Assembly (NCBI GenBank): GCA_951799425.1
Contig: OX637402.1
Span: 31,898,492 to 31,962,491, forward strand
Source of the DNA: Ilex aquifolium
Taxonomy: Eukaryota > Streptophyta > Magnoliopsida > Aquifoliales > Aquifoliaceae
Direction of reading: 5' to 3'
DNA: 64,000 nt
Positions 46,128-59,479 of this stretch are shown here, piece after piece. The notes beneath the pieces are model-generated. The model had not been told where the DNA came from. It worked only from the letters and a program-made list of their open reading frames with translations, and searched no databases. Numbering within the stretch: position 1 is the stretch's first letter; every line of letters begins with the position of its first letter. Both the position numbers and the translations under genes were made by a program.

Positions 46128-48529
46128 ATGGGTTGGAAAGCAGCGCAGAAACTCATACATCACTGGAGAATTCTCAGAGGAGATAATGTAACGCGAGAGA
46201 AGAAAACTTATATTCTCTTTAAATCCTGCATGTCTCTAATTTCTTTTTATTCACCCCTTAAAATGACTGGTTCTCCACTGCCTCTATATCTTTTGCAGGT
46301 AATGATAATTAGGGGCAAAGACAAAGGTGAGACGGGTCTTATTAAGAGGGTTGTACGCTCTCAAAATCGTGTTATTGTTGAAGGCAAAAATCTGGTGAGC
46401 AGTGACTCCTATGTGGCTTTGTTCTTTTTAAAACCATTTCTCTTATGTTTTTGATTCACTTGTTTTGTGATTATTAACACTATAAGATTACACATGGAGA
46501 ATTGTTTACTTGGCATGTGTTAGAAATCCATGGTCTTGTACTTTAATATCTTCTGCTTTCAAGTGGACGGTATGCAAGTTGTAAAACATTAAATTGGCAT
46601 TTCTTTGTAAGTTGAACAAAAGTAGGCCTATACGAGGATGTGTACACAGGTGTGCATATATCCAGCCCCTGTCATGGTAAATTAATTCATCTTACCCTTC
46701 CTGTCCCCTGATGGGTAGCGCATAATCAAGTTTCAACCCTCTCTGCCTGTTTGTCTCTCTTGTGGGTGTCGGTATCAGGGTGGGGTTTTTGGTTGGGGCC
46801 AGATGTGATATAAAGGGACTTTGCCAAGTTACCTTGTCAGGATAATTCTACGTTTAATGTGGACCTTAGGTGCAACCATGTACAGGCTACATTTGGGTAG
46901 TACCATGTTTTATTATCTTATAAGGGTTCTTGAAGGCAAGCAGCCTCGTGGTTTTCCTCTTTGTATGTTTGGAATTGTTATCTCTAAGCACCGAGGTCTT
47001 GATCCAGCAAAGTTATGAGAAGGGTTGTTCTTCCCTTTAACTTTGATTACTTTGTGGTTTTAACATTTGTTGTTCATGTTCCCATATTGTTGGTGTTTTG
47101 TGGGCTTTCTTTAATCGTTTACATGTGTTTGACAACATGATTGCCCCTTGATATTTGCTCACTTTCGCAGTCAAACATTTTTGCAGGTAAAGAAACATAT
47201 CAAGCAAGGGCAAGGTCATGAAGGTGGGATTTTTACAGTTGAAGCCCCACTTCATGTCTCCAATGTTCAGGTTCTAGATCCCGTCACAGGGTATGCATGT
47301 ACTCCAGATTTTTAATTAAGAATATTAAAATTTTCTTTTTGTTGACTTAGGCTTTTGCGGGAATGAGATTTGACATTTACTTGTGCAGGAAGCCTTGCAA
47401 GGTTGGTGTCAGATATTTAGAAGATGGCAGCAAAGTCAGAATTTCTAGAGGTTTAGGAGCATCAGGGTCAATCATTCCTCGTCCTGAGATCTTAAAGATA
47501 AGGACCACACCAAGACCCACTGTTGGTATGGGCCAAAACATTGTCATCTGTGTGTGCGCTGGTTATTGTGCTGGCATGCATGTGTTCAATTTTTAAGTTT
47601 CATTTTATGAATGTATTCTCTGCCCCTTGTTTTCTCCTCTGTGGAGCGTTTCTATTTTGGTACCTATGAAAATTTATGATTAGGACTGGATGTGTTAGGC
47701 ATAGTCCTGACTCTCATGAGATCCAAGATTACAGTCTCCATTTTGCACACACAAAGTCACTAACCATTTGGCATGCACAATTATAATATCATACTCATTC
47801 ATAGGAATACCATGCTATATGCAAGTATTATATGGGAGGCTTTAGAGATTCTGGAAATTCTCAGTTAATGCTTTTTTGAGTTTGTATCCATTAGAAAAAT
47901 GGCTAGGTGTAAGTTTCTTTCATTGTCAACCAGGATGATTTTTGAACATAAGTAATGCCTTAACACAAATGAAATTCAGATTTTGTTGATTCTTAGCAAT
48001 TGAAATGAGAAATAACTTAGGTAACTAGCAATTGAAACTGAGGACTCTTTGGATGTTCAAGATTTGAGATTCTATTCTTCGTTGAATGTGAAAGGAAGGT
48101 ATTTTCTTTGAACTGGAGTCTGAAAGGATGTACCATGGAGGAAGATTGAAACTAAGTTTTGAGAAGCCTATTTTAGTTGTCCTTTTCAGAATAACCAAGT
48201 TTCAACTTAAAGTATGTATTTCATTACCTTCTGTTAAATGCTGCCAGTGGCTGCTTTCTTTGAGGCTTCACTAGCAAGTAATTGCCTGACTTGGAATTTC
48301 ATATTAGTGTTCCCTTACGATATGAAGTCTTGTACAATATCCAATGAAGTATCCGTTGATCTCACTGAGCACACCTGATTAAATTTTCAGAATTCGTTGT
48401 GATCTTTATATAATTTCCTGGCTTTGGATTTGTTTCTTTTGTGCAGCTGGACCCAAGGATACTCCTATGGATCTGGTTTTGGTGAAGACTTATGATGCTA
48501 AAACTGGGCAGGGCATGCCAGATCTTTAA
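46128..48529 (+). CDS. Ribosomal protein bL24 family, KOW-domain protein (probably mitochondrial)
   Basis: Five coding exons, 46128-46187, 46299-46394, 47187-47290, 47389-47525 and 48447-48529, splice in frame to 159 residues, the length I know for the Arabidopsis homologue. bL24 is an assembly initiator protein of the large ribosomal subunit near the exit tunnel. The KOW motif is residues about 21-52 ([20 protein letters not shown]), followed by [20 protein letters not shown] and a [13 protein letters not shown] segment; it ends KTGQGMPDL. The start [16 protein letters not shown] is at the very beginning of the domain, so there is no long presequence; the first 20 residues are basic and could act in targeting. 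The non-plastid type and lack of a transit peptide suggest mitochondria, which is an inference. Confidence 0.94.
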
Positions 48530-50269
48530 AGAATCTAGCCCTTTTTGAATTTCAATAGAGACCTTCGAGATGATGTTGATGAAATGAGTGCTTGTGAGTT
48601 TTCATTTCTGTGTACCAAATCTATGTCGTCCTTTGTAACTGATTGTCATTTCAAAATGAGAAATGTCTGGATGTTCATTTCGAAGGTTAAAAAATAACCA
48701 TGCAAAATTGCTTCGTTCTTGCTGCAATGACCATGATAGGGATCAAGAAGCAAAGTGAACTCGGTTATTTTATATAAAAATTCAGCAGTGGTTCTTGGAC
48801 TGACCGAGGTTTTTGCCCTGAGTTATTGTTTAGGGTTACATAATTGTGGTCGTTGAGCTCGTTGCATATGGAGAATATAATTAGTTTTGGACGCATTGGG
48901 CAGATGTTTTTGGAGGAATAGATACATCCTTTTAATATGGGGGAAACCGAAGAAAGGGGGGTCAGAACAATGATGGATCTCCTTAGGAACAGTTACATAA
49001 AGTTGCAGGATCACTTCTTTTGAATGTATGATGTGCATGATTTAGATTGGTAAAGTAAACTACAGCAGATAATACAGTAAGCTCAAACCAAAATTCGGAA
49101 AATTTCCGAGTGTTTCATTGACATTCAAACTTCCCAGAAACTCCTATGTTAAAGGAGTTATCCTGACCTAAGAAAAGCACTCCAAAACGTCGTGGCGTGA
49201 ATAACTGGGTTTGCATACAATGTTCTGAGATATGAAGAATCAGCTCATCCCCAATTGTTTTGAAATATAAATGAGTTGTTTCCGGGGAAAAAAGCATAAA
49301 TGACAAGGGCAAGTTACAAAATTTACATAAATATCACGGGCTAAACTAAGCCCAAATCTGTCTGCTGCTTAAATCTGTCTGCTGCTTGAATCTTGCATCT
49401 ACAAAGCAAGCCTAAAAATCCACAGAAAGAAAAAAAAATAAGAAAAAAAATAGAAAACGGTATTTTCATAAAGCTCAACAAAGAGAAAAGCCAACATTTT
49501 TTGTTTTTGGGTTAGCAATTGAAACTTCTAGTCAATCATCAATTTGATAAGAAATCAGACGATGGAAACAAAAACATCGAACCTTTAAGCAAATTTACTC
49601 TCCATCTAGCAATGAAGTGCCAAGAAACAAATTGATCAATAAACAAAGCTTCAGTACAAAACAATAATACTGATAATAATAACAATAAACAAAGCTGAAG
49701 CACTTTAATTTCGCTTCTATCTCTTACAGAATATGATCGTTTACAAGAACAGCCAATGTAGATAAGTAGGAATAGCATCATTCTCATAACAGACCACTAA
49801 TAAGCAGCTGTTATATGTACAATAGTGTTTTTTTAAACATATATGTACACTGGTTCAAAAGAATCAAAACACACAGACGTACATAAACAAGTAGATCAGG
49901 TGTTGGGTGCACCAGCAGTGAAGGCTTCAACTCTATTAGTGGGTGGCTAAAGCTAACATATAGTTTTATAAACCTTGACTACAATCTCTCTCTTCTACAG
50001 AAGAAAGATTGAAACACATCGAGTTTTTTCAAAATTTTTTTGTGGAAAAAAACATCATCACCTAGAATGAAAATCCCCTAAAACATTTAGATCCCTCTGC
50101 CCTCACCCTTGTGCACAAGTGTGTATATTACAGGTCTAGTGAGGAATGAAGCTGCATAAGAGGCAAAATTTTTAATGGCTTGTATAAATAACGTCAACCG
50201 CGAGTAGTGAGGAGCTAAAAGAAAAGGACTAAAAAATTTCAATAAACCATCACATACAATATTCTAACC
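48530..50269. other. Convergent intergenic region between bL24 and RPS9
   Basis: Holds the 3' UTRs of both genes. A small direct duplication AAATCTGTCTGCTGCTT occurs at about 49354-49388. ORFs of 65-102 residues here lack family features. No gene supported. Confidence 0.55.
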
Positions 50270-52132
50270 TCAACGCTTAGAGAATTGTGGGGCTTTCCGA
50301 GCTTTCTTGAGACCAACTTTCTTCCTCTCAACTACTCTCGCGTCCCTGGTCAGAAGGCCTTCCTTCCTCAGAGGTCTTCTATGGTCCTCACTCACCTTCA
50401 ACAACGCACGAGAAATACCGAGGGAAATTGCTTGAGCCTGCCCTGAAAGACCGCCACCATGTGCCTTGACAAATACATCATAGCTACTTTCATATCCCAA
50501 GGTCAATAATGGAAATTTGACATACTGAAGCCACAATGGATTGCCTTGAAGATACTCCTGCAAGGGGGAAAATCCCAACCTAAAAATATGCTAATCGTAG
50601 AGAGTATCATTGAAACAACTTAATATGAAAAAAGATCCCATAACTTTGAATCCACAATAGGGAGCCAATGCAATGAAATAGCAGCCTCAGTTTAAGAACC
50701 TATAACTGTCCCCAACTCCCCGTGTAATCATGGGTTGGGCTGTCTAGTCTTTTATTTGGGTAGTCTACAACATCTCATTACATTAAACAAGTCTGTCAGA
50801 TCCTAATTATCACAACATATTTAACGAACAAATTTATAACATGATTTTTACATTACACATGGCAAAAGAATGCAATGTTATATCTCAAATGCATTGACTC
50901 CAACTTAATCTCCTTCATGATAAAAGATGGAAGGTTCATCATCAGCACATCTATGATTCATCAACAGAAAATGGATACTATAACTAGAAGGCTACACACT
51001 TGTAGAATCAAGCTCTCAAATCAATTGTTGAAAAAACAAGGCAGCAGCTGGTTTAAAAAACTGCAGTAGATAAAGTAGAATAAATGTATGAGAGTTTCCA
51101 CACTTGTATACAAATACCAAACAAAGATAAAGTAAATGATCAATTATCAACAGAGTATTTTCGGTTTGTGAGTCATGGACACAGAATCGGATATGGTAGG
51201 TTCCGAAATGGACAGGTCACAAGACTCCGTTAATTACTGACGGGGTCTGTAAATTGGCGGTATAACATTAGCTGCACAGGGAATTTATTAACAAGGGAAC
51301 TTTAGCTTTGACATCAGCGAAGTGACAACCACACAAGTATTCCACTAACTTTGATTCCTTTCAGGGGTTTAATCTTTTACTTGTAATCTATAATGTAAAA
51401 TCCTTCATAAAAATATGCTTACAAATCGGAAATGAGCGTTTTGAAGAAGAGGGATACATCAGGTCGACACATTTCTTTCAATTATACGAATCATGCAATG
51501 CCAATGTGCCATCAAGAAGCTTCACCAACGGGTCTCAGGCTTATGCGAACTAAATTGTCCCTATCTATTCCCCTACAACAACCATACAGCATCGTCTACA
51601 GTTCTACACTACTTGCGATGAAGTCGAGTCTAATCATCTGCCACAATAAGCTCTTTATCTCTGAAATTTCCTCAAAAACCCTATATAAAACAAAATGCAT
51701 TTGCTACCACCAATTCCAATAGTTTTGGTTTTGTCAATATGAACACAAATATACATACAAACATATGTAAAGAGAGGAAGTGTTTGTGTGGTGTACCTTG
51801 GCGTCACGATAATTGATGATGACTTTGCCGGTACCTTCCTGTAGAACGACACGAGCAATGGCGCATTTTCTCCGACCAGTGCCAATGATCGTCTGAGCAG
51901 CGAATCCGCCGGGAAGTCTCGCCTTGACGTACTTCTTAAGATTCGTAGTCTCTAAATCGACCGGTGCCGCAACGGTAGAGGCTACTACGACGAGAGGAGG
52001 GGTTTTAATTGTGTGGGCTATAGAAAGAGGTTTCGATCGGGTAAAAGTGAGGGCTTGGGGCCTTTGGGATATCTGCGAAGAGAAAGTTAGAGAAGCGAAG
52101 GAAGATGTGAGGGATGCCATTGAAATCGCCAT
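50270..52132 (-). CDS. RPS9: Plastid 30S ribosomal protein S9 (uS9c)
   Basis: Two exons, 52132-51797 and 50557-50270, separated by a 1.24-kb GT..AG intron, give 207 residues. uS9 lies in the head of the small subunit with its C-terminal tail reaching the P-site tRNA. Residues 1 to about 50 are Ser/Thr-rich and lack acidic residues ([20 protein letters not shown]), a chloroplast transit peptide. The uS9 domain follows: [40 protein letters not shown], and the invariant end [19 protein letters not shown] chose MAISMAS because the upstream in-frame ATG adds only a low-complexity SLSLSHTHTH stretch translated from the CT/GT microsatellite of the leader (52155-52185). Confidence 0.96.
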
Positions 52133-52149
52133 TCCTGTGTTTTTCGAGC

Positions 52150-52184
<35 letters not shown>

Positions 52185-53286
52185 AACCGAAAGTGGTTTG
52201 CCAAGAGTGAAGAGCAAAATGTAGCTGGATAATGTATCTCAATTGACGAAAATGCCCCACTTGATGGGATGTTTGGCTGATAGAATACACTACCGCAATT
52301 ATGGGATAGGATGATGATCCACCCCAGGCGAATATTAGATTCCCAGAATTGATATAGTATTGCAATTTACATAATTTAGTTTTAATATAACTATTCAAGA
52401 ATTTTAGGGTTACTACTTTATTTCACTCTCTTTTATAGTATCACCTAAACCCTACTTGGTCTTTGAGTTTTTTTTTGTAAATTTTATCATTAAAGTTGCA
52501 TTTAACCATATTAATAAATAATTATTGTCCCAAATTTCGCCCCACGTGATGCATAATCACATGGCATTTTCTTTCCAAAATTCGAACTATCGTTGTCAAT
52601 TGGATTGACTAAACATAATTTCTAAACTTGGAGAATGTTATTGTGTCATAAGCCCACAATTTTATCAAAGCTAAGGTTGTTAAAATTTTTATACGTTTGT
52701 CGTGCAACAACGTCATTGTTTTTGTTAAAAAATTCTTTATTTAAGCCCGATGTTTGTAAGATGGTGGTTGAGTTATTGGAAAGAGATATAAATATAACTT
52801 TGGGCTAACACTTGCCAACCTTTTCTTCAAAACCATAGGAATCGACATTTGATAGACAACTTAAATTCTTAGTCTTCAGTGCACAAAATTTTAAGATACA
52901 TGTCAAAACCCTTGGCACTTGTAAAAAGATCTAAACCGAGGAAAGTATGTTTACCAAAGTGACAAAGGAGCTATTAATTCGAAGAAGTAGTTCAAGTGGT
53001 AATAGATAAATTCAAAAATCTAGACGTCCTGAGTTCGAATTTTGATCAAAAGAAATTTATCTCTCATGAAGTCAAGTTTTAACAGTCGCATAGAGCCTCA
53101 AGTAATGAAAAGGTTGTGATACTAACATGCTAAGCAGCAATATAAGTAAATGAGGGTGTGACTGGTCTGTGCCATAAAAATGGCATTGGCGGTGTTACAC
53201 CTATACCTCAAATCAACTCAATAAAGCGTTTATTTGAATTATTTGGCAGTAAGCCTGATGATTCTTAATTTACGGAAAAATTGAAA
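52133..53286. other. Intergenic spacer between RPS9 and MATE gene
   Basis: Starts with the RPS9 leader, whose GT and GA microsatellites are at 52149-52183, then AT-rich sequence with one SINE (52981-53110). No further gene supported. Confidence 0.55.
52981..53110 (+). mobile_element. tRNA-derived SINE fragment
   Basis: The head resembles a tRNA Pol III promoter: A-box-like GTAGTTCAAGTGGTAATAG and, about 35 bp later, B-box-like GAGTTCGAATTTTGATC. The same layout occurs at 62466. The tail is not clearly delimited. Confidence 0.6.
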
Positions 53287-56200
53287 TCAATGATCTGAAG
53301 TGGCTCCTCCCCATCTCTTGACTCGACTTTCTGCTTCGTCGGCCTGCTCATTTTGGTTAAAAGATCAGTTATAGATTCAAGTTAGGACACTTCTTTTCAA
53401 AATAGTAAGATATATGCAAGACTAGAGCTGAGTGTAAGGTAAGAAAAAGGATTGTTGAGCAATTATAATAGAAGAATACTGACTTCTTTCTTCCAGTTTG
53501 TGCATGCAGTGAGCACTATTAAAATAAGGGTCTGCAAACAAATGCCTCCAATCAACCCACTCCAAATTCCCTGCAAATCAGAAGAAAGATAATAATATTC
53601 ATGTCAATATGTCAAAGAATTTAAAAGATACTGTAACATTTGAGTGTAGAACATCAATATTCTTGGAAGTAGTGGGCAGCAGGAAACTGATCATGGAGAT
53701 ACGCGATGATAATATGGAGAAGAATTTATAAATGATTTCGTTTGTTGAATCCTTGAAACGATCCCACAAATTTCCTCGAATTTTTCTGATTTCAAGAGCG
53801 ATGTATGCAAGTTGAATGAATGTTTTGTGATGGAATAAGGGCTTCGATAGAGAAAGCTTTAGTAAATTGCCTCGACTCCAAAATCAAATGTGAATCCAAA
53901 GAGTATGCCAGCGGGCAATCCAACAATGTAATAGCACGCGATGTTGATGTATGCAACAATAGCTTGCCATCCAGCTCCAACAGCAACGCCTTACAAGAAA
54001 GAAGTACGTAAAAAAGGTTAATATTTTCATCTTGAAGCAGTGATACCATTATCAGCGCCCTTACTTGGCCAGGGTAAGCTATGTTATCCACCACAGAACT
54101 ATCATATATATGGTCCTATTGAACATTGAACAGAGCTCACTTAAGCACCTTCTTAATGCCACAGAGAATAGCAGCTTATATACAAAAGAAACCCAGGTTA
54201 CAGTTGATCAGTCACATGGGTGACAGTTAAACCACTAATTGATCTAAAAGTTTAAGCTATTACTGAGAGTTTAACATAAACAATTGTATATTTTAGCAAC
54301 AAGATTGATCCGTTTGGATTTTGTTCCATAATGGCGTTTTTATTGATTCTGATGATTGGATTTCTCTATGACTGGAAAAGGGGTGCTTTAGATCGGGAGT
54401 AACCACTAGTGTTAGGGAAAAAATCGGGGAAAGGACAAAGGAAAGAGCGATGCTTCGAAAAGAGCCAGTGCTTACTCTCGAACAGAGCTCCTCGCATCCA
54501 AAAAAGTAGTTTTCCTATCAAGTACTTGGATGTTCCCTTGTCCCTTATACTCAAAATTTGAAAGCCATACAATGAATTGCTAATTGGCCCTCTTCCCAGA
54601 AGGATCAAACAGCTTGTTCTTAGCATACGAAAATTGAAAATAGATTAATTCATGTTTGTTTGTACTTACCAGATAAGACTGGTTGAAGCCCATTTAGAAA
54701 ACCTGTGAGTCCTAGCAAGACTGCAAGTTTGGTTGTCAGTTGAGCAATGGCCTCACTGTTGGTGAAGAGGTAAGGGAAATAGTCTCTTGTAGCAAGCACA
54801 ACTACCATGCAAACCACTCCTACGCATATGGATGTGATGGAAACAACTATTACTGAGAATTTTGCTCCTTGTGCATTACCAGCTCCGAGTTCATTCGATA
54901 CTCTCACACTGTAAGTAACATCAATGTTAGTTTGTCCATAGATGTGTCTCCATTTGGTTGCTGAGAACTCAGAAGACAGAGAAAGGTTTCTACATCTCCC
55001 CACCCCTCTGTCTTCTCGGCCACCGCTTCAACTGAACAGATTGTTAAAATGAGCTCTGATAAGAGGGAAAAAAAGAGTAAATTGATGCAGGAATATCACC
55101 TTATTGCAGCGTTAAACCCTATTGCAATCATGGCCACCCAGCCTTGAATGTTCATGCTGCAAAAGTTTTGCACCCAAGTTAAGAATAATTTGATATAATT
55201 CTATCAAATTCAAAGTTAATAATTTGAAGTATAGTACATAAATTCATATTCATACCAGATAGAGATGGCATCAACTGGTACTAAAGGGTTAGGTAGACGG
55301 CCCGTTATCACCACCAGTATCATCAAGTACCAGAATTCCAAGCTGCAATGAAACGATTGCAATGACAGTAGTTAGTAAGGTGAAAAAAAAAGGTGGGTCT
55401 TGGTGCAATAGTAAAGTTACCCCATCATGACCTAAGCATCATGGGTTTGAGTTATGAAAACAATGTGTTTGAGTCACGAAAATGACCACTCTGTGTGCAA
55501 TCTGAGGTTGCATACTTGCATACATCAAACTCTTCCCAAAATCCGCATTCACAGGAGCCTCATCCATTGCACCCTTTTAGTAATGTAAATGACAACAGCA
55601 CAACACAAGACACGGAGAAAAAGGGCTACTGATGAGTTACCATAACATGACGGCAGAAGCCAAAGAAAGCTTGACAAAGCCAAACAAGTCTGAAAATGCT
55701 AGCCATGTGAACCCAGTCCAGGCACCATCCGATTTAGTAATGACTATGTACAGAAATTGCCCAATAACTATGAGCCACCATGAAGTGTTTAGAGTAATTG
55801 CTGCTCCAACTAAACCCCACCCAAGCTTCAATATTAGCAACCAGCTAAAAAATGCATGTATCACCAGCACCACAGCTGATACCCAGGCCATAACCAACAC
55901 TTTCCTCTGTGCCTGCAAGAACTTCTGTATTGGAAAGTTCAAGGCATATGCAAACAATTGTGGTATCATCCATATAGCAAATTCACCTGCACCAGAATGT
56001 CAAACTTGGCCTTGAAAAACAAATCAAAAATACTTTGAAAGGGGACAGGGCCTGGCCAATCATTAGACCACTAAAGCCTGGGTTTTAAGCCCTACTTTAA
56101 GGAAAACCCTATAATTTTTAGACGTGTAGTAATAACTCAAATAAAAATTTTTAAGTTCATAATTAAGAAATAGGCCCCATAAAAAACTTAGATTTAAATC

Positions 56201-58042
56201 CAAACAAAAGATTTTAGCTTGAGTGAATTGAACTTATTAATTCAACCCATGAAATTAAAAGGCCTAAAATTTAATTTTTTCAAAAAAAAAAATTTAACAA
56301 TAAAAATAAAGTTACTAAAAATCAACTTACTATCATAATTTTTCAATCATTCTCTCCCCCTCTCTTACATTTTAAAAAATAAAAAAATAAATTTATTATT
56401 AATATTCAAATTTTAAAACATTTATTTTTTCTGCTTTAAGCCCAAAATGTCTGGGACCCCGCCGGGGGGGGATGATATGAGAGAAATGGGTAGAGTGACC
56501 TGCGGCTTCAGAGATCTGAGGGGTCTGTCCCAAAAGCTCCAGAATGGGAGGAGAGAAGACGTAAACAAGAACTAAAAGACAGGCCGTGGTCGTCAAGATG
56601 ACCCATGATCTCTGCATGTACACCCCAAGCATTCTGAGCTGCCCAGCACCGTATGCTTGCCCGCATAGAGTCTCCAATGCACTCCCCATACCCAACTGGA
56701 GAAATTTATCCACGCAATATTTTTAACAAAAAAATAATAAAAAAAAAGGATTTATTAGGTAGATGCATAATACAAAACTAACTACGCATAAATAATAATT
56801 TGTTTTTTTTATCAGAGTCTCCCATTGTTGTCAACTGACATGTGAGGAAGTCATCGAGCTCAGTTCCAATGAGGGAGTACCTCCATGACAAATTGCAGCT
56901 TTCATCACTGACATTAGAACTATAGCCAAGAACTTGTCTTTACAGTTTTTCCATGTACCCACAGCGTTTAAACAAGGCTGCTCATTGGTTGCTACAATGC
57001 ATCTTCTCTTCCCACCACCACCACCACTACATTTTCATTACCATTTACCACCACTATATTTTCATTACCACCATATATTTCTATTTTCATTGTTTTCTGA
57101 ATTACTGTTAAAAAAAAAATACTAAATATATTTAAAAAACTGACTTGATGAATCACAACTATTGAATAGGTAGTAGATTCCAATAAATACGAGAATTCAT
57201 AGTTAAATCAATGACAAATATAACAGTCATATTATAAAGTCAAGTTTTTAAATCAGTTTTTGAAGTCTTTGTAAACAAGTTTTACCATTTTTTATTTCGT
57301 AGAATTATTTTTAGAAATAGATAACCAAACAAGTTCAGTGACACAAAAAAATATCTAAAAATATTTTTTTAAAACTCTTCTTAAAAATAATTTTCTGATA
57401 CTATTTTTTGAGACGCAAACCAAACATGACCAAGTTTTATGAGTCTCTGTACACTAATGCATTGCTACCTCCATCCTATGTTTGGCATATTTCTGTTTTT
57501 TCCAGATGTCTACCTAATGATACATATGGAGCAATAACTTTATACCTTGAGCCTTGAGGTCCTCAAGCTACTACCTTAAAAGTACCATGTAATGATTAGA
57601 TTATCCAATTAAATTGAAATAGTAATAACAAAATTCAGAAACATAGTTCAAAGCCAGTTTATGATATTCTTCACCAGAATAAAAGCATAAATCTTGTCAT
57701 TTATACAAATCACAGAAGAACAAAAAAACTTGTTGGAACAGGAACAATTACTTCAAGTACACAGAGAGAAAAAGAAAACAAACGTACCATGACACCGAAG
57801 GCTAGACCGGAAATCACAGAATTTTCAACAGACACGGCGGCGAGCTCGACCTCGCCGACCTGACCGGCGAAAGTCTGAGTGAGCGCGCCGAGTGAGTACT
57901 GACATATCGCCGTGAAAATTGCCGGGGCGGCAAGCTTCCATAGCTTCTTTGACTCTGCACCAAATTCTTCAGCACAGCTCACTTGTTTTTGGTCTTCACC
58001 ATCACGGCCATTACCTAGAAGTGGTTCGATGCTGCTTTCCAT
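53287..58042 (-). CDS. MATE (DTX) family multidrug/metabolite transporter
   Basis: MATE proteins are 12-helix cation-coupled antiporters exporting or sequestering flavonoids, alkaloids, citrate or hormones across the tonoplast or plasma membrane. Nine exons are 58042-57788, 56695-56500, 55986-55641, 55342-55256, 55156-55100, 54908-54670, 53989-53871, 53570-53484 and 53343-53287. They give 480 residues, normal for plants. Family motifs are present: [95 protein letters not shown]. The start MESSIEPLL is preferred; an in-frame ATG at 58087 adds 15 Gln-rich residues. Exon 7 must end at GAG|GCAATT, a GC donor, to join exon 8 in frame. By eye nearest the DTX27-DTX35 group; the substrate is unknown. 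Confidence 0.95.
55394..55578 (+). mobile_element. Au-like SINE in MATE intron (antisense to gene)
   Basis: Lies in the intron between exons 4 and 3, on the strand opposite to the gene. The head TCTTGGTGCAATAGTAAAGT and GGGTTTGAGTTATGAAAAC match the Pol III boxes of plant Au SINEs. The downstream order (GAGGTTGCATAC..TCCCAAAATCCGCATTCACA, GGAGCCTCATCCATTGCACC, CTTTT) also follows the Au body. Known Au-family features are recognised from memory; divergence is substantial. Confidence 0.7.
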
Positions 58043-58189
58043 GGCTAGCTTAGCTTCTTGCTCCTGCTGCTGTATCTTTTGTATCACTAGTCAACACCAA
58101 TTGTACACGAGAGAGAAAGCCTCTCAGTTATCATTTATTTCTATGTTTGTGTGTATGTGTGTCGACTTTTGACTACCATATAAAAACAA

Positions 58190-58530
58190 AAATTCGGTAT
58201 CCTATCATCAAAATTTATTATTTTAAATAATATTTTTATAAATTATTTTATAATTCAAAAACTTATCACATTTATGTATAATTTATCACTTTTGGGAGTA
58301 TTTTTATTACTATTCTGAATGTTTTTACCATTGTTGTGTAGCTATTTTTACAACTTTGTTTCGGTATAAAAAAAATTATTACTTTTGTGGGTATTTTTAT
58401 CACTGTTGTTGCGATAACTATTTTTACTAATTTTTTTGGGTATCATAACAATGATAAAAATACATACAACAATAATAAAAATATGCACAAATATAATAAA
58501 TTTTGATATGATACCGAAATTCCATTTTTC
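58190..58530. mobile_element. MITE-like element, copy 1
   Basis: Terminal inverted repeats: left TTCGGTATCCTATCATCAAA, right end reads TTCGGTATCATATCAAAATT on the other strand. The interior is AT-rich with repeated TTTTTATCA(C/T)TGTTGT phrases in both directions. Upstream of the MATE gene. A related copy is at 59480. Confidence 0.65.
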
Positions 58531-59479
58531 GCCCTAGTCAAATCCAAGTAGGTATAACTATTGGATGTGTTTTTATATATACTAGAAGTAACTCATACTT
58601 GAAAATACGGTGTAATATAAGTGATTTTGAAAAGAATATTAATGGTCATTGAATGAGTTTATTTGAAACCACCAAATAAATTTATTAAAATATATCATAT
58701 TTTATATTATAGATACAATGAGATAATGATTGAAGTTCTGTGAACTGCCCGTCGCCACCGGTGGTGGTTGAGTGGTTGAAAGGTAGTTTAGACTTTAGAC
58801 TATTCAGAAACTGGTTAAGATTCCCCCAGTATATTTTCTTTCAATCACCCATCAATATGACTTGGAGTTTTGATTAGTTTGAGGCCTTGCTTCCGATTTT
58901 TGTCTTGTTATTTGATTCGGCATACTACACTGTTAAGAAGCATAAAAAACTATGATGTTTATTGGTAGTAGAGAGAATAATTGTTATCGCATGACGTATG
59001 TAACATATATATTATATATTAAACGAGAGATTTAAACGAGAGATTGATCTTGACGTTGTTATTTTTTCACTAATTACATAACCTACCTCTTATATTTTAG
59101 AAATAATATAAATTTTTCGGTGGTTGTGTTCTATAAAAAACGCATTCTTTTCAATTAATTAAACGGGGATACCTAAATTTATAGCGATTATATAAAAACA
59201 AAATATATCTAAATTTTCAGTTCAAAATGAGAAATATGTAGTGCCCCATGTTCTAATTCTTATATATATTGATAAACTAAGCCAATGGACACAAGGCTGT
59301 GCACTTGTAGGTTTTATTCATAAAAAAAAAAAAAAATTGTTACAATATATAGCTCAGGACAGTATACATCTGTTCCTTGTGTTATTTTTTTTTAAGAGAG
59401 ATACTCATGAACGAAAGATTAGGTTTCAATCTGTCTCATTCATTTCTATGTGTGGGCTTGATTCCAGCATCCAATAAAA
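58531..59479. other. AT-rich intergenic spacer with duplicated blocks
   Basis: Contains blocks at 58540-58575 (CAAATCCAAGTAGGTATAAC) and 58718-58795 (GGTGGTTGAGTGGTTGAAAG) that recur at 61165-61300. Nothing coding. Confidence 0.55.

Noticed and set aside
52005-52398. Alternative-frame ORFs around the RPS9 leader rich in SLSLSHTHTH
   Set aside because: Microsatellite translation; the RPS9 frame starting at 52132 explains the locus.
57001-57090. CCACCA/ATTTTCATTACC repeats as a regulatory array in the MATE first intron
   Set aside because: Short imperfect simple sequence in an intron with no defined unit or dyad; nothing beyond composition supports a function.
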